DNA from: Seohaeicola saemankumensis
GTDB lineage: Bacteria > Pseudomonadota > Alphaproteobacteria > Rhodobacterales > Rhodobacteraceae
Assembly: GCF_021021435.1 (NCBI RefSeq)
Contig: NZ_JAINWI010000022.1
Coordinates: 1-64,000 of the forward strand
Direction: 5' to 3'
DNA: 64,000 bases
A program made the translations under genes and the position numbers. Every line of letters starts with the position of its first letter. Within the stretch, counting starts at the first letter, position 1. Below the pieces are notes generated by a model. It ran no database searches. It had not been told where the DNA came from and saw only the letters and a program-made list of their open reading frames with translations. Positions 55,089-63,858 of the stretch are shown piece after piece.

Positions 55089-56182
55089 TGCGTGTCTTCC
55101 TGTTGCGTCTTTGTATCGTGAGCAAGTGCTGTCGCAGATGCAACCCGTGCGGCCAGTTTTTCGGAAAAGCCCGATTGTGCCAGCTTGAAGGCCAGCTTGA
55201 CGGCGGCGGATACGCCGGTTGCATCAGCAGAGCCGTGTGATTTCACTACTGTGCCGTTCAGCCCCAGAAATACCCCGCCGTTGACCCTGCGCGGATCAAT
55301 GCGCGCTTTCAGGCGGCGTAGCGAGGTCAGCGCCAGCAACGAGGCCAGACGCGACAAGGGGGTGTATTTGAAGGCTTCTTTCAGCAGATCGCCAATCAGC
55401 TTGGCCGTGCCTTCACCGGTTTTCAGTGCGACATTGCCGGTGAAACCATCCGTGACAATCACGTCGCAGACATCGCCCGGAATATCGCCACCCTCGATAA
55501 AGCCGACAAATTCGAAGTTGGCCTGGCTTGCGACGCTGCCGATCAGCTCATGCGCGACTTTCAGCTCGGCGCGGCCTTTATTTTCCTCGGTGCCGACATT
55601 CAGAAGGCCGACACGGGGATGGGACAGGTTCATCCCGTTGCGAGCGTAAGAGGCACCCATCAGCGCGTATTGCAAAAGATCATGCTCGTCAGCGCGCACA
55701 TCCGCACCGACGTCCAGCATCACGTTGAACCCTTGGGGATTGCGCGAGGGCCACAGGACGGCAATCGCCGGACGGTTGACGCCAGGCAATTTGCGTAGAC
55801 GCACCATCGACAGCGCCATCAGCGCGCCGGTATTGCCGCAAGAAACAGCAACTGTCGCCTCGCCATCGCGCACCGAGTCGAGCGCAGACCACATCGAGGT
55901 GTCCTTGCCATGGCGCATGATATGGCTGGGTTTGTCGGTCATCTGCACGATGCCTGTGGCGTCGCGGATCTCGCAGCGTCCGGCAAGTTGCTTGCGCTTG
56001 GACACCAGCCGCTCAAGCTCGTCTTGCGGGCCATGCAGGATGAAGGCGATATCAGGATTCACCTTGGCTGAAAGGGCAATGCCGGCAACAACTGCTGCCG
56101 GCCCCAAATCGCCACCCATGGCGTCAACAGATATGATGATGCGCCCTGAACGCGTCGAGGACTGGTCCGACAACGTGGACAT
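55085..56182 (-). CDS. plsX: phosphate acyltransferase
   Basis: A 365-residue PlsX. It makes acyl-phosphate from acyl-ACP for phospholipid synthesis. The N-terminal ISVDAMGGDLGPAAVVAGI, the central NTGALMALSMVRLRKLPGVNRPAIAVLWPS and GFTGNVALKTGEGTAKLIGDLL are diagnostic. The ATG at 56182 follows AAGGGG at seven bases; the longer frame upstream overlaps rpmF sequences and is unsupported. It is coupled to fabH. Confidence 0.95.
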   Translation of the reverse strand: MSTLSDQSSTRSGRIIISVDAMGGDLGPAAVVAGIALSAKVNPDIAFILHGPQDELERLVSKRKQLAGRCEIRDATGIVQMTDKPSHIMRHGKDTSMWSALDSVRDGEATVAVSCGNTGALMALSMVRLRKLPGVNRPAIAVLWPSRNPQGFNVMLDVGADVRADEHDLLQYALMGASYARNGMNLSHPRVGLLNVGTEENKGRAELKVAHELIGSVASQANFEFVGFIEGGDIPGDVCDVIVTDGFTGNVALKTGEGTAKLIGDLLKEAFKYTPLSRLASLLALTSLRRLKARIDPRRVNGGVFLGLNGTVVKSHGSADATGVSAAVKLAFKLAQSGFSEKLAARVASATALAHDTKTQQEDTQ

Positions 56183-56204
56183 GGGCGCCCCTTGGTTAGG
56201 CCGC

Positions 56205-56411
56205 TTATGCGGCGTCTTCGTCCAGATCAACCTCTTCGGTCATGGCGATGACTTCACGCTCGGCGTAATGGCCGCAGGCGCCGCAAACATGGTGCGGACG
56301 CTTCAGTTCGCCACAGTTCGGGCATTCGTTGGGATTCGCTGCAACCAGCGCATCATGTGCACGGCGATTGTTGCGGCGCGATTTGGAGACTTTGTTTTGC
56401 TGGACGGCCAT
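56205..56411 (-). CDS. rpmF: 50S ribosomal protein L32
   Basis: A 68-residue ribosomal protein. It begins [20 protein letters not shown] and carries the four-cysteine zinc ribbon (Cys30, 33, 43, 46), so it is the zinc-binding form. The acidic tail [10 protein letters not shown] is typical of alphaproteobacteria. GAGGTGG is six bases before the ATG at 56411. plsX follows after 22 bases. Confidence 0.96.
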   Translation of the reverse strand: MAVQQNKVSKSRRNNRRAHDALVAANPNECPNCGELKRPHHVCGACGHYAEREVIAMTEEVDLDEDAA

Positions 56412-56520
56412 CGTGCCACCTCGATTATCTGGGGGCCTTGCGGCCATGTTTCATACGGGTCTGGGGGCACATATGCGCTCGGGCGTGCCGTGTCCAACCC
56501 TAAATTCGATTGAGCGGCGG

Positions 56521-56548
56521 AAAATACTGCGAATCCGTCAACGTGCAA
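56521..56548 (-). promoter_or_regulatory. putative rpmF-plsX-fabH promoter
   Basis: Minus strand TTGCAC and TATTTT with a 16-base spacer, about 110 bases ahead of rpmF within the 216-base gap after yceD. It would give a leader of roughly 100 bases; no gene is seen in that gap. Confidence 0.4.
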
Positions 56549-56627
56549 GCGGTTTTTTGAAGGCTTCCGCCTCGCCCTCACAAGCCCGCCTTGCGGTGCG
56601 TTTCAGGACAATTGCACGGTGCCGAGG

Positions 56628-57200
56628 TTACTTTTCGTCAGGCTCGTCCGGCATGTCCGACAGCTTGTCACGCAGCGCCGCAAGCCCCGCGAAGGGTTTC
56701 ATCGCTTCTTCGGTCAGCGCCGTCTGTCCCGGTTCGGTGACTGTGACGCTGCCGATCGCGGCGCCTTCTGCCCGGGGCCATGCGGGCAGGGCCAGCGCCA
56801 GCGCTTCCAGCATGACCGAATAGGGATTGATCGTGCTGCCCAGCGGTTCGGCGGAATCGTCCTCGGGAATCTCGATCTCCTCGCCCTCGGGCAGGATTTC
56901 GCTGGGATCGGACAGGTAAAGACGCCGCACAGGTTCATCTATGCGCGTCGTCACAGGCTCCAGCGTCACGACGCAGGGCTGCACCACTGTCGCGCCCAAC
57001 ATGCCCTCCAACTGCCAATCCGATTGACCCTCGGCGCGAATTTTGCCCTTGAAGGCAAGTTTTCGCAGCGCCAAAAGGCCTAATTCATCAGCAATTGCCT
57101 GCAATTCAGCAGCGTCGGGGCGCAGATCGAAGTCTGTCGGGGTGTTCTGAGACAGATCGGAGACCCGCAGGGCGTTGTCGGTTTCGCGTGACTGGGACAT
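56628..57200 (-). CDS. yceD: YceD family (DUF177) protein
   Basis: A 190-residue acidic protein of the DUF177/YceD family, usually encoded directly upstream of rpmF and implicated in 23S rRNA accumulation. The conserved core is GMLGATVVQPCVVTLEPVTTRIDEPVRRLYL near residues 65-96, followed by an acidic loop and INPYSVMLEALALALP. The start is uncertain: ATG at 57200 or at 57218, neither with a strong ribosome binding site. bamE is divergent. Confidence 0.85.
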   Translation of the reverse strand: MSQSRETDNALRVSDLSQNTPTDFDLRPDAAELQAIADELGLLALRKLAFKGKIRAEGQSDWQLEGMLGATVVQPCVVTLEPVTTRIDEPVRRLYLSDPSEILPEGEEIEIPEDDSAEPLGSTINPYSVMLEALALALPAWPRAEGAAIGSVTVTEPGQTALTEEAMKPFAGLAALRDKLSDMPDEPDEK

Positions 57201-57287
57201 GGGATCAGACGCTTCCATTCTTGAACCGGGGGCATTCCTTGTATAAGCGGGATAAAAGGCACACGTCGCCAAAGCAAGAGGGCAGGG

Positions 57288-57740
57288 ATGTCAGGCAAGA
57301 GTTTCCGGTTCGGCAAAATCATTGCGGTCCTGTCCATACTGGCGCTTGGGGCCTGCTCTGCGCAATTCCGCAACCACGGCTATGTGCCCACCGATGCGGA
57401 ACTGGCTCAGGTCACGGTCGGCGTGGATACCCGCGCTTCGGTCGAGGATCTTGTCGGTGCGCCTGCCATGTCGGGCATGATGACCGAAAGCGCCAGCTAT
57501 TATGTGCAAAGTCGCGTGCGCCAGTTTGCCTATCGCGCGCCCGAAGTGGTCGAGCGGGAGGTTCTTGCCATCAGCTATGACAGCGCGGGTGTCGTGACCA
57601 ATATCGAACGCTTCGGGCTTGAGGATGGCCAGATCGTGCCGATCTCGCGCCGTATCACGGGCACGTCCGGCGCCAGCGAATCCATTCTGCGCCGCCTGAT
57701 CGGCAATCTGGGGGCCTTCCGCGCCTCGGATTTCCTGTAA
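57288..57740 (+). CDS. bamE: outer membrane protein assembly factor BamE (SmpA/OmlA)
   Basis: A 150-residue lipoprotein with lipobox LGAC and Cys23. The mature part has the SmpA/OmlA layout: a short helix (TDAELAQVTVGVDTRASVEDLVGAP) near 35-60 then a beta-sheet with the block REVLAISYDSAGVVTNIERFGLEDG near 93-117. It is the small accessory lipoprotein of the BAM complex at the inner face of the outer membrane. It diverges from yceD and ends before a strong hairpin. Confidence 0.88.
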   Translation: MSGKSFRFGKIIAVLSILALGACSAQFRNHGYVPTDAELAQVTVGVDTRASVEDLVGAPAMSGMMTESASYYVQSRVRQFAYRAPEVVEREVLAISYDSAGVVTNIERFGLEDGQIVPISRRITGTSGASESILRRLIGNLGAFRASDFL

Positions 57741-57746
57741 CCATGC

Positions 57747-57782
57747 CTGCCGCCACGGGCCATTCCTGATCCGTGGTGCGGC
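57747..57782 (+). terminator. terminator after bamE
   Basis: TGCCGC and GCGGCA, plus an inner CACGG/CCGTG, form an imperfect 11-bp stem starting seven bases after the bamE stop, followed by TCTTTGCTT. Confidence 0.6.
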
Positions 57783-57878
57783 ATCTTTGCTTGGCCCGCC
57801 GCGTCACCTGCCTGACATGTCTTGCGGCTATGCTGGCGCAATCGTAGCCTTGCGTCACAGGAACGGCTGGGGCATCGC

Positions 57879-58625
57879 ATGCTGGCACTGACAAAAGGGC
57901 GCTACAGGGTACGCACAGCCGTGACCGATTCCGATCTTGGTGCGGCGCAACGTTTGCGGCAGCTTGCTTTCCATCCTGATGACGCAGCTGCCGGACACAG
58001 TCCGGACAGCGATCCTTTTGACGCGCTGTGCACCCATGTTCTGGTCACGGATATCAATAGCGGGCAGCTTGTCTGCTGTTTCAGGATACTGGAATTGCCC
58101 GATGGCGCGCAGATCGAGCGCAGCTATTCCGCGCAGTTCTACGAATTGTCCCCGCTCAAGCAATTTCCGGGCCGGATGATCGAAATCGGGCGTTTCTGCA
58201 TCCATCCGCATTATCCCGACCCCGATATCCTGCGCCTGGCATGGGCGGCGCTGACGCGCCATGTGGATGCGCAGGGGGTCGAGATGCTGTTTGGCTGTTC
58301 CTCGTTCAAGGGCACGGACCGCAACCCCTATCTGGATACCTTCGCCATGCTCAAGGACAGCCACCTTGCCCCCGCGCAATGGCGGCCCATGGTCAAAGCG
58401 CAACAGGTATTCCGCTTTGCTGCAAGGCTGCGGCGCAGGCCTGACCGGCGCAAGGCGTTGCAGGCGATGCCGCCCTTGCTGCGAACCTATCTGATGATGG
58501 GCGGATGGGTCAGCGATCATGCGGTGATCGACAAGCAGATGGATACGCTGCATGTTTTTACAGGGCTTGAGATCAGTGCGATCCCCGATGCCCGCAAGAA
58601 ATTGCTGCGCGCGGTATCGGCCTGA
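57879..58625 (+). CDS. GNAT-type N-acyltransferase, ornithine lipid synthase OlsB-like
   Basis: A 248-residue protein of the acyl-ACP-dependent GNAT group that includes OlsB and, more distantly, autoinducer synthases. Landmarks are LRQLAFHPDD near 26, LVCCFRILELPDG near 68-80, EIGRFCIHPHYPDPDILRLAWAAL near 107-130 and MLFGCSSFKGTD near 141-152. OlsB acylates ornithine with a 3-hydroxyacyl group, the first step of ornithine lipid synthesis. No olsA acyltransferase gene is adjacent, so the assignment rests on sequence. Start at 57879 is preceded by a GGGG run. Confidence 0.78.
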   Translation: MLALTKGRYRVRTAVTDSDLGAAQRLRQLAFHPDDAAAGHSPDSDPFDALCTHVLVTDINSGQLVCCFRILELPDGAQIERSYSAQFYELSPLKQFPGRMIEIGRFCIHPHYPDPDILRLAWAALTRHVDAQGVEMLFGCSSFKGTDRNPYLDTFAMLKDSHLAPAQWRPMVKAQQVFRFAARLRRRPDRRKALQAMPPLLRTYLMMGGWVSDHAVIDKQMDTLHVFTGLEISAIPDARKKLLRAVSA

Positions 58626-58743
58626 TCCGGTCTGCCCTATGGCAAGGCGTTCCGCCGGAATCGGCCCGCAAAGACCATCACGTTTACAGGTGGGCTTTTT
58701 GGCGGTCCTTGACGGCACCCCGTCGCGCGGATAGCAGGCGATC

Positions 58744-60579
58744 ATGGCACGCGCACCCCTTCTGCAACTCTCCGATATCTCGCTGACTTTCGGCGGTGAT
58801 CCCGTTTTTTCCGATCTGTCGCTGGTGGTTCAACCCGGCGACCGTGTGGCGCTTGTCGGGCGCAACGGGTCGGGTAAATCCACGTTGATGAAGGTGATGG
58901 CAGGGCTGGTCGAACCCGATCTTGGCGCGCGTGTGGTCACTCCGGGCATCACCGTGGGCTATATGGAACAAGACCCGATGATGGAGGGGTTCACCACGCT
59001 GGGCGATTACGCTGCCAGCGGGCTTGACCCGTCCGAATCCTACAAGGTCGAGATCGCGGGAGAGGGGCTGAAATTCGACCCTGCGCGCCCTGTGGCTACC
59101 GCATCGGGTGGCGAACGTCGCCGCGCTGCGCTGGCCAAGCTGATGGCCGAGGCGCCCGAACTGATGCTGCTGGACGAGCCGACCAACCATCTGGATATCG
59201 AGGCGATTGCCTGGCTAGAGGCGGAACTGTCCACAACCCGCGCCGCTTTCGTGTTGATCAGCCATGACCGCGCCTTTCTGCGCGCGCTGACGAAGGCAAC
59301 TTTGTGGATCGACCGCGGTGCGGTGCGGCGGCAGGAAACCGGATTCGAGGGATTCGAGGCATGGCGCGACAAGGTCTGGGAAGACGAGGATATGCAGCGC
59401 CACAAGATGGACCGCAAGATCAAGGCCGAAGGGCGTTGGGCGGTCGAAGGCATCAGCGCGCGGCGCAAACGGAATCAGGGCCGCTTGCGCGCCCTTCAGG
59501 ATTTGCGGGCCGAACGCTCTAGCCAGATCCGGCGGCAGGGCACCGCGGCGATGGCGCTGGAGGCGGGCACGAAATCCGGCAAGAAGGTTGCCGAAGCTGA
59601 AGGTATCTCAAAGGCTTATGACGGCAAGGTGATCCTGCGCGACTTCTCGGTCAAGATCCTGCGCGGTGATCGCGTGGCCTTTGTCGGCCCCAACGGTGTG
59701 GGCAAAACCACGCTTTTGCGGATGCTGATGGGGCAGGAAGCGCCTGATAGCGGCACAATCAGCCTTGGCACGAACCTGATGCCTGCGATTTTCGATCAGG
59801 CCCGCGCGCAGCTTGATCCCGACATGAGCCTTTGGGACAGCCTGACCGGCGATCCCGATATGCGGGTGTCGGGCAAGGCCGATCAGGTGCTGGTGCGCGG
59901 TGCACCGCGCCATGTGATCGGCTATCTCAAGGATTTCCTGTTCGACGAGCGTCAGGCCCGCGCGCCTGTCCGCAGCCTGTCGGGTGGTGAAAAGGCGCGA
60001 CTGCTACTGGCCAAGCTGATGGCCAAGGAAAGCAATCTTCTGGTGCTGGACGAACCGACTAACGATCTGGATATCGAAACGTTGGACCTGTTGCAGGAAC
60101 TGCTGGACGATTACGATGGCACTGTTCTGCTGGTCAGCCACGACCGCGACTTTCTGGACCGCGTTGCTGCGACCACCATCGCGATGGAAGGCGACGGGCG
60201 CGCCACTGTCTATGCGGGCGGCTGGACCGACTACCAGGCGCAACGGGCCGAACGCGGCGATACCGCGGACTGGAATTCGGTCAGCTATGATGGCAAACGC
60301 AAGGGGCCGGCCAAATCCGAAACGCCTGCTGCGGCCAAGCCTGCGGGAAAATCCGCGCTGTCCTTTACCGAGAAACACCGCCTTGACGCTTTGCCCGGTA
60401 TCATCGCCACGCTGGAGGCCGAAATTGCCAAGCTTGAGGAATTTCTTTCGGCCCCCGATATCTTCACCAAAGAGCCTGTAAAATTCCGCAAAGGCACCGA
60501 AGCGCTGGCCGAACGCCAGAAGGCGCTGGCGGCAGCGGAAGAAGAATGGTTGGAGTTGGAAGCAAAAGCCGAGGCTTGA
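58744..60579 (+). CDS. ABC-F family ATPase, Uup-like
   Basis: A 611-residue cytosolic protein with two ABC cassettes and no membrane domain. Walker A motifs are GRNGSGKST (40-48) and GPNGVGKTT (near 316); signatures are ASGGERRRAAL and LSGGEKARLLL; Walker B pairs are LLDEPTNHLD and VLDEPTNDLD. A C-terminal coiled coil (about 540-611) is characteristic of Uup, which binds DNA or ribosomes. Function in ribosome dynamics or transposon excision is inferred from the family. Confidence 0.9.
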   Translation: MARAPLLQLSDISLTFGGDPVFSDLSLVVQPGDRVALVGRNGSGKSTLMKVMAGLVEPDLGARVVTPGITVGYMEQDPMMEGFTTLGDYAASGLDPSESYKVEIAGEGLKFDPARPVATASGGERRRAALAKLMAEAPELMLLDEPTNHLDIEAIAWLEAELSTTRAAFVLISHDRAFLRALTKATLWIDRGAVRRQETGFEGFEAWRDKVWEDEDMQRHKMDRKIKAEGRWAVEGISARRKRNQGRLRALQDLRAERSSQIRRQGTAAMALEAGTKSGKKVAEAEGISKAYDGKVILRDFSVKILRGDRVAFVGPNGVGKTTLLRMLMGQEAPDSGTISLGTNLMPAIFDQARAQLDPDMSLWDSLTGDPDMRVSGKADQVLVRGAPRHVIGYLKDFLFDERQARAPVRSLSGGEKARLLLAKLMAKESNLLVLDEPTNDLDIETLDLLQELLDDYDGTVLLVSHDRDFLDRVAATTIAMEGDGRATVYAGGWTDYQAQRAERGDTADWNSVSYDGKRKGPAKSETPAAAKPAGKSALSFTEKHRLDALPGIIATLEAEIAKLEEFLSAPDIFTKEPVKFRKGTEALAERQKALAAAEEEWLELEAKAEA

Positions 60580-60627
60580 GGCAGGCTGGCCGCGTCTTGC
60601 CTTGCATGGAATGTGAAAGGTCAGTGC

Positions 60628-61254
60628 ATGTATCTGCCAGATCATTTTGTTGAAGCAAACCAAAGCGAGGTGGCGGCCCTGATCGCCGACTATCCTTTGG
60701 CTGCCATTGTCGCGCAAACCGCGCAGGGCATGATCGCCAACCATATCCCCGTGATGGCCGAGGGTGACACTATGCTGATCGGTCATGTCGCGCTGAACAA
60801 CGACATGCATCGCCTGATCCCTGATCACGCGGATGTGCTGGCGATTTTCAAGGGCGAGGACGGATATGTCTCACCCAATCTCTACCCGACCAAACCCGCG
60901 CATCACCGCCATGTGCCGACATGGAACTATCAAGTGGTGCATGTGGCCGGACGGATCACCTTCCAGCATGACGACAAGACCAAGCGCGCCATTGTGGGGC
61001 GGCTGACGCGTGACCATGAACGCGCGATGAACGGCGAAGCGGCATGGCGCATGGCGGACGCGCCGCGCGATTATATGGAGACGATGCTGGCCGCCATCGT
61101 CGCCTTCCGGATCGAGATCACGGGCATTGCCGCCAAGTCCAAACTCAGCCAGAACCGCGAGGCGGTGGATCATGCAGGAGTTGTTGCCTCCTTCAAGGCG
61201 CGGGGCCTTGACAGGATGGCGGCACGGATGCGGCGACGCGACAGCGACGATTAG
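60628..61254 (+). CDS. PaiB-like FMN-binding negative transcriptional regulator
   Basis: A 208-residue protein starting MYLPDHFVEANQ, which is typical of the PaiB family. The split-barrel fold binds flavin; VSPNLYPTKPAHHRHVPTWNY near 87-107 is the hallmark, and the C-terminus (IAAKSKLSQNR) is also conserved. In Bacillus PaiB represses sporulation and degradative-enzyme genes, but in proteobacteria its role is unclear. AAAGG is eight bases before the ATG at 60628. A terminator follows. Confidence 0.85.
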   Translation: MYLPDHFVEANQSEVAALIADYPLAAIVAQTAQGMIANHIPVMAEGDTMLIGHVALNNDMHRLIPDHADVLAIFKGEDGYVSPNLYPTKPAHHRHVPTWNYQVVHVAGRITFQHDDKTKRAIVGRLTRDHERAMNGEAAWRMADAPRDYMETMLAAIVAFRIEITGIAAKSKLSQNREAVDHAGVVASFKARGLDRMAARMRRRDSDD

Positions 61255-61270
61255 GCCTGCCACATAAGAA

Positions 61271-61300
61271 AAACGGCAGGACTGGCCCGCCGTTTCTTTT
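61271..61300 (+). terminator. terminator after the paiB-like gene
   Basis: AAACGGC/GCCGTTT form a 7-bp stem around an 11-base loop, followed by CTTTT. It sits 17 bases after the stop and also faces the 3' end of the SDR gene on the other strand. Confidence 0.6.
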
Positions 61301-61325
61301 GTTACAAATGCTTGCAGAGCAAAGC

Positions 61326-62081
61326 TTACCTCATGCGCAAAGCACCGTCGATGCGGATGGTCTCGCCGTTCAGATAGCCGCTTTCGACGATAAAACGGGC
61401 AAGGCTTGCATATTCCTCCGGTCGACCAAGGCGGCGCGGGCAGGTCACATCCGCAGCCAGCTGGTCCTGCACCTCTTGCGGCAGGCCCATCAGCATCGGC
61501 GTCAGGAAAATCCCCGGCGCAATCGCCATGACGCGGACGCCCTCGCGTGCCAGATCGCGCGCCATTGGCAGCGACATACCCGCGATACCAGCCTTGGATG
61601 AGGCATAGGCGACCTGGCCCTTCTGCCCGTCAAAGGCCGCGACCGAGGCGGTATTGACGATCACACCGCGCTGGCCATCCTCGGAAGGATCGTTCTTGGC
61701 CATTTCAGCCGCGGCCAGACGCGAGACATTGAATGTGCCGACAAGGTTGATCCCGATGACACGGTTGTAATGCTCAAGGCTGTGTGGCCCGTCCTTGCCC
61801 AAGGTTTTTTCGGCGGTGCCGACTCCGGCGCAGTTGATCGCGGCGTTGATCTTGCCCATCGCCTTGACGGCATGCCCGATCGCTGCCTTGACAGAGGCTT
61901 CGTCGCTCACATCGGTCTGTGCGAAATGCGCGCCGATCTCGGCGGCGACAGCCTCGCCGCGTGTCGCGTCGCGGTCCAGTATCGTCACCTGCGCGCCCGA
62001 GGCGCGGAACAGCCGCGCCGTAGCTTCCCCCAGACCCGACGCGCCGCCCGTGATTACGGCAGCAGTATCTTGCATCAGCAT
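61326..62081 (-). CDS. SDR family oxidoreductase, 3-hydroxyacyl-CoA dehydrogenase type 2-like
   Basis: A 251-residue short-chain dehydrogenase. The NAD motif is [10 protein letters not shown] near 11-20, the catalytic Ser lies in VNTASVAAF near 142-150 and Tyr-x-x-x-Lys is YASSKAG near 159-165. DRDAT after the second strand indicates NAD rather than NADP. The sequence resembles the HSD17B10/type 2 hydroxyacyl-CoA dehydrogenase group used in branched-chain and short-chain fatty acyl oxidation. AGAGGG precedes the ATG at 62081. Confidence 0.85.
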   Translation of the reverse strand: MLMQDTAAVITGGASGLGEATARLFRASGAQVTILDRDATRGEAVAAEIGAHFAQTDVSDEASVKAAIGHAVKAMGKINAAINCAGVGTAEKTLGKDGPHSLEHYNRVIGINLVGTFNVSRLAAAEMAKNDPSEDGQRGVIVNTASVAAFDGQKGQVAYASSKAGIAGMSLPMARDLAREGVRVMAIAPGIFLTPMLMGLPQEVQDQLAADVTCPRRLGRPEEYASLARFIVESGYLNGETIRIDGALRMR

Positions 62082-62138
62082 ATCAGCCCTCTTCTTTTTT
62101 GTTTGACAGATGTGGGTTACCCCTTGTGTGCAGGGCTG

Positions 62139-63170
62139 TCAAAGCTGATTGCCCCGCTTTTGCAAGCGCGCGATCACGCTCATTCCGATCACCGTCAGGA
62201 TGATGCGGTAGATGTGATGCGCGGTCACCAGCGCCGGATTGGCCTGCAGACTCAGTGCGATCAACGCCATCTCGGTCACACCGCCGGGTGCAAAGCTGAC
62301 CAGCAGTGTGTCAAAGGCAGCCCCTGTGATACGTTGCACCAGCAGTACCAGCGGCACCGCCAGCGTCATCATAAAACCGACCGAGGCCAAACCAAGCCCC
62401 AGACCGCGCAGCAGGGCGCGGCCTTTCAGCCCGCCAAAACGCATGCCTAGGCCGGCCCCGATCACGATCTGCGCGTCATTGATCAACCATTGCGGCATAT
62501 CCAGCGGAACCAGTCCGCTAAGGCTGACAGCCCCCGCCACGAACAAGGGCCCCGTCAACTGGCCCGCAGGCAGGCGCAACCAGCGCCCTACCGCCAACCC
62601 GAGCGCACCGACCGCCACCACCACCGGCAATTGGCTCAGGTCCACATCGGCGCGCGCCAGCGTCATGCCCCCCGCACTGCCCACCGGCGCGCCCAGCCAG
62701 ACCGACAGGCCGATGGGTAGAAGCGAGATCACAAGGATGATCCGCAAAAACTGCTGCATGGTCAGGATCGCGATATCCGCGCCCGCTTCCTCGCCCATGG
62801 CGATGCTTTCCATCAGCCCGCCTGGGGTGCCGCTATAGAAGGCCGTCGGCTTGTCATAGCCGCCGATATGGTGGAAAATCGCATAGTTGCCGGCATGGGC
62901 CAGCGCGACAAACAGCGTCAATGCCGCGAAACTGACCGCCATTGCAGGCAGCAGCGCCCCAAGTTCGGGCGAGACCTGCGCCCCGATCATCACACCGATC
63001 ACCGCCAGAAAGATCAGCCGGATATTCTGCGGAAACTTGTATCCGGTGGGAAAACGCCTGCCCAAAAACGCCGACAGCAAGGCCGTGGCGATCAGGCTGC
63101 CCAGCATATAGGGCAAAGGCAGCAGTGTTTGGCTGGCCAGCATCCCGCCAGCAGCACCTGTCGCCAGCAC
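62139..63170 (-). CDS. AbrB family integral membrane protein; true start probably upstream at 63224
   Basis: A 343-residue (or 361-residue) polytopic membrane protein with nine to ten hydrophobic spans and the GTPGGLMESIAMGEEAGAD and FAPGGVTEMALIALS repeats typical of this family, once called putative ammonia monooxygenase. The first usable start in frame is the GTG at 63170, but it falls inside the first membrane span. Eighteen codons upstream is an ATA preceded by GGAG at five bases, giving a natural-looking N-terminus MTTKAPALTLATIL if read as Met. Function of the family is uncertain. Confidence 0.8.
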   Translation of the reverse strand: MLATGAAGGMLASQTLLPLPYMLGSLIATALLSAFLGRRFPTGYKFPQNIRLIFLAVIGVMIGAQVSPELGALLPAMAVSFAALTLFVALAHAGNYAIFHHIGGYDKPTAFYSGTPGGLMESIAMGEEAGADIAILTMQQFLRIILVISLLPIGLSVWLGAPVGSAGGMTLARADVDLSQLPVVVAVGALGLAVGRWLRLPAGQLTGPLFVAGAVSLSGLVPLDMPQWLINDAQIVIGAGLGMRFGGLKGRALLRGLGLGLASVGFMMTLAVPLVLLVQRITGAAFDTLLVSFAPGGVTEMALIALSLQANPALVTAHHIYRIILTVIGMSVIARLQKRGNQL

Positions 63171-63279
63171 GAGAATCGTCGTCAGGATCGTGGCAAGTGT
63201 CAGGGCAGGGGCTTTCGTGGTTATATGGACTCCGGCCCTTCTTAGGATGCGTCGTCAGGGAAGCCAAGAGCAGGCGCTT

Positions 63280-63290
63280 GGGGGGGGGGG
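63280..63290. repeat. 11-base G tract
   Basis: Eleven consecutive Gs on the plus strand, 56 bases upstream of the probable start of the AbrB-type gene and 32 bases after the YtoQ stop. It is outside any convincing coding frame. Confidence 0.7.
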
Positions 63291-63321
63291 CGACGGCGGC
63301 AAACCGGAGGCGTGACGCGGC

Positions 63322-63765
63322 CTAAAGCTGTCCTTCCAGCACGTAGCGCAGGATTCGCACCACCTGTTCGGGTGTCTGCGCTACCGCCAGTGCTGCCGCG
63401 TCCACCTCTTTCAGCGCGTGCTGATGGTCGGGGCCGTGCAGGATGATCAGCGACTTGCCCAAGGCCGCGGCATAGCCTGCGTCGAAAGCGGCGTTCCACT
63501 GTTTGTATTGATCGCCAAAGCGCACCACTACTATATCGGCATCCGCAATCCCCTTGCGGGTGCGGATCGCGTTGATTTTGGCACCTTTGTGGTCGTGCCA
63601 GAACTTGTCCGGCTCTGCTCCCAGTATTTCGACGCCACAATCATCGCTGGCGGCGTGATCGGTGACGGGGCCGGTAAAGTTCACATCCAGACCCAGCGCC
63701 CCTGTCACGATCCGGTCGCGCCAGTCGGTGTGGATTTCGCCCGAAAGGTAAACCTTCCATGTCAT
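63322..63765 (-). CDS. YtoQ family protein
   Basis: A 147-residue soluble protein beginning MTWKVYLSGEIHTDWR, a start typical of YtoQ. Further conserved parts are EPDKFWHDHKGAKINAIRTRKGIADADIVVVRFGDQYKQWNAAFDAGYAAALGK, which recalls nucleoside 2-deoxyribosyltransferase-like folds, with an Asn and Glu/Asp set that could bind a nucleotide sugar. The function is not established. It is followed on the same strand by the G tract and the AbrB-type membrane gene. Confidence 0.82.
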   Translation of the reverse strand: MTWKVYLSGEIHTDWRDRIVTGALGLDVNFTGPVTDHAASDDCGVEILGAEPDKFWHDHKGAKINAIRTRKGIADADIVVVRFGDQYKQWNAAFDAGYAAALGKSLIILHGPDHQHALKEVDAAALAVAQTPEQVVRILRYVLEGQL

Positions 63766-63858
63766 GCCTCTTCTCCTGTCTTGTCTTGGGTCGCGCTACC
63801 TTAACCGGTCACAGCGCAGAGGTGAACCGCCTGACGGGTTCAGACGGCGTGGCCCAGA

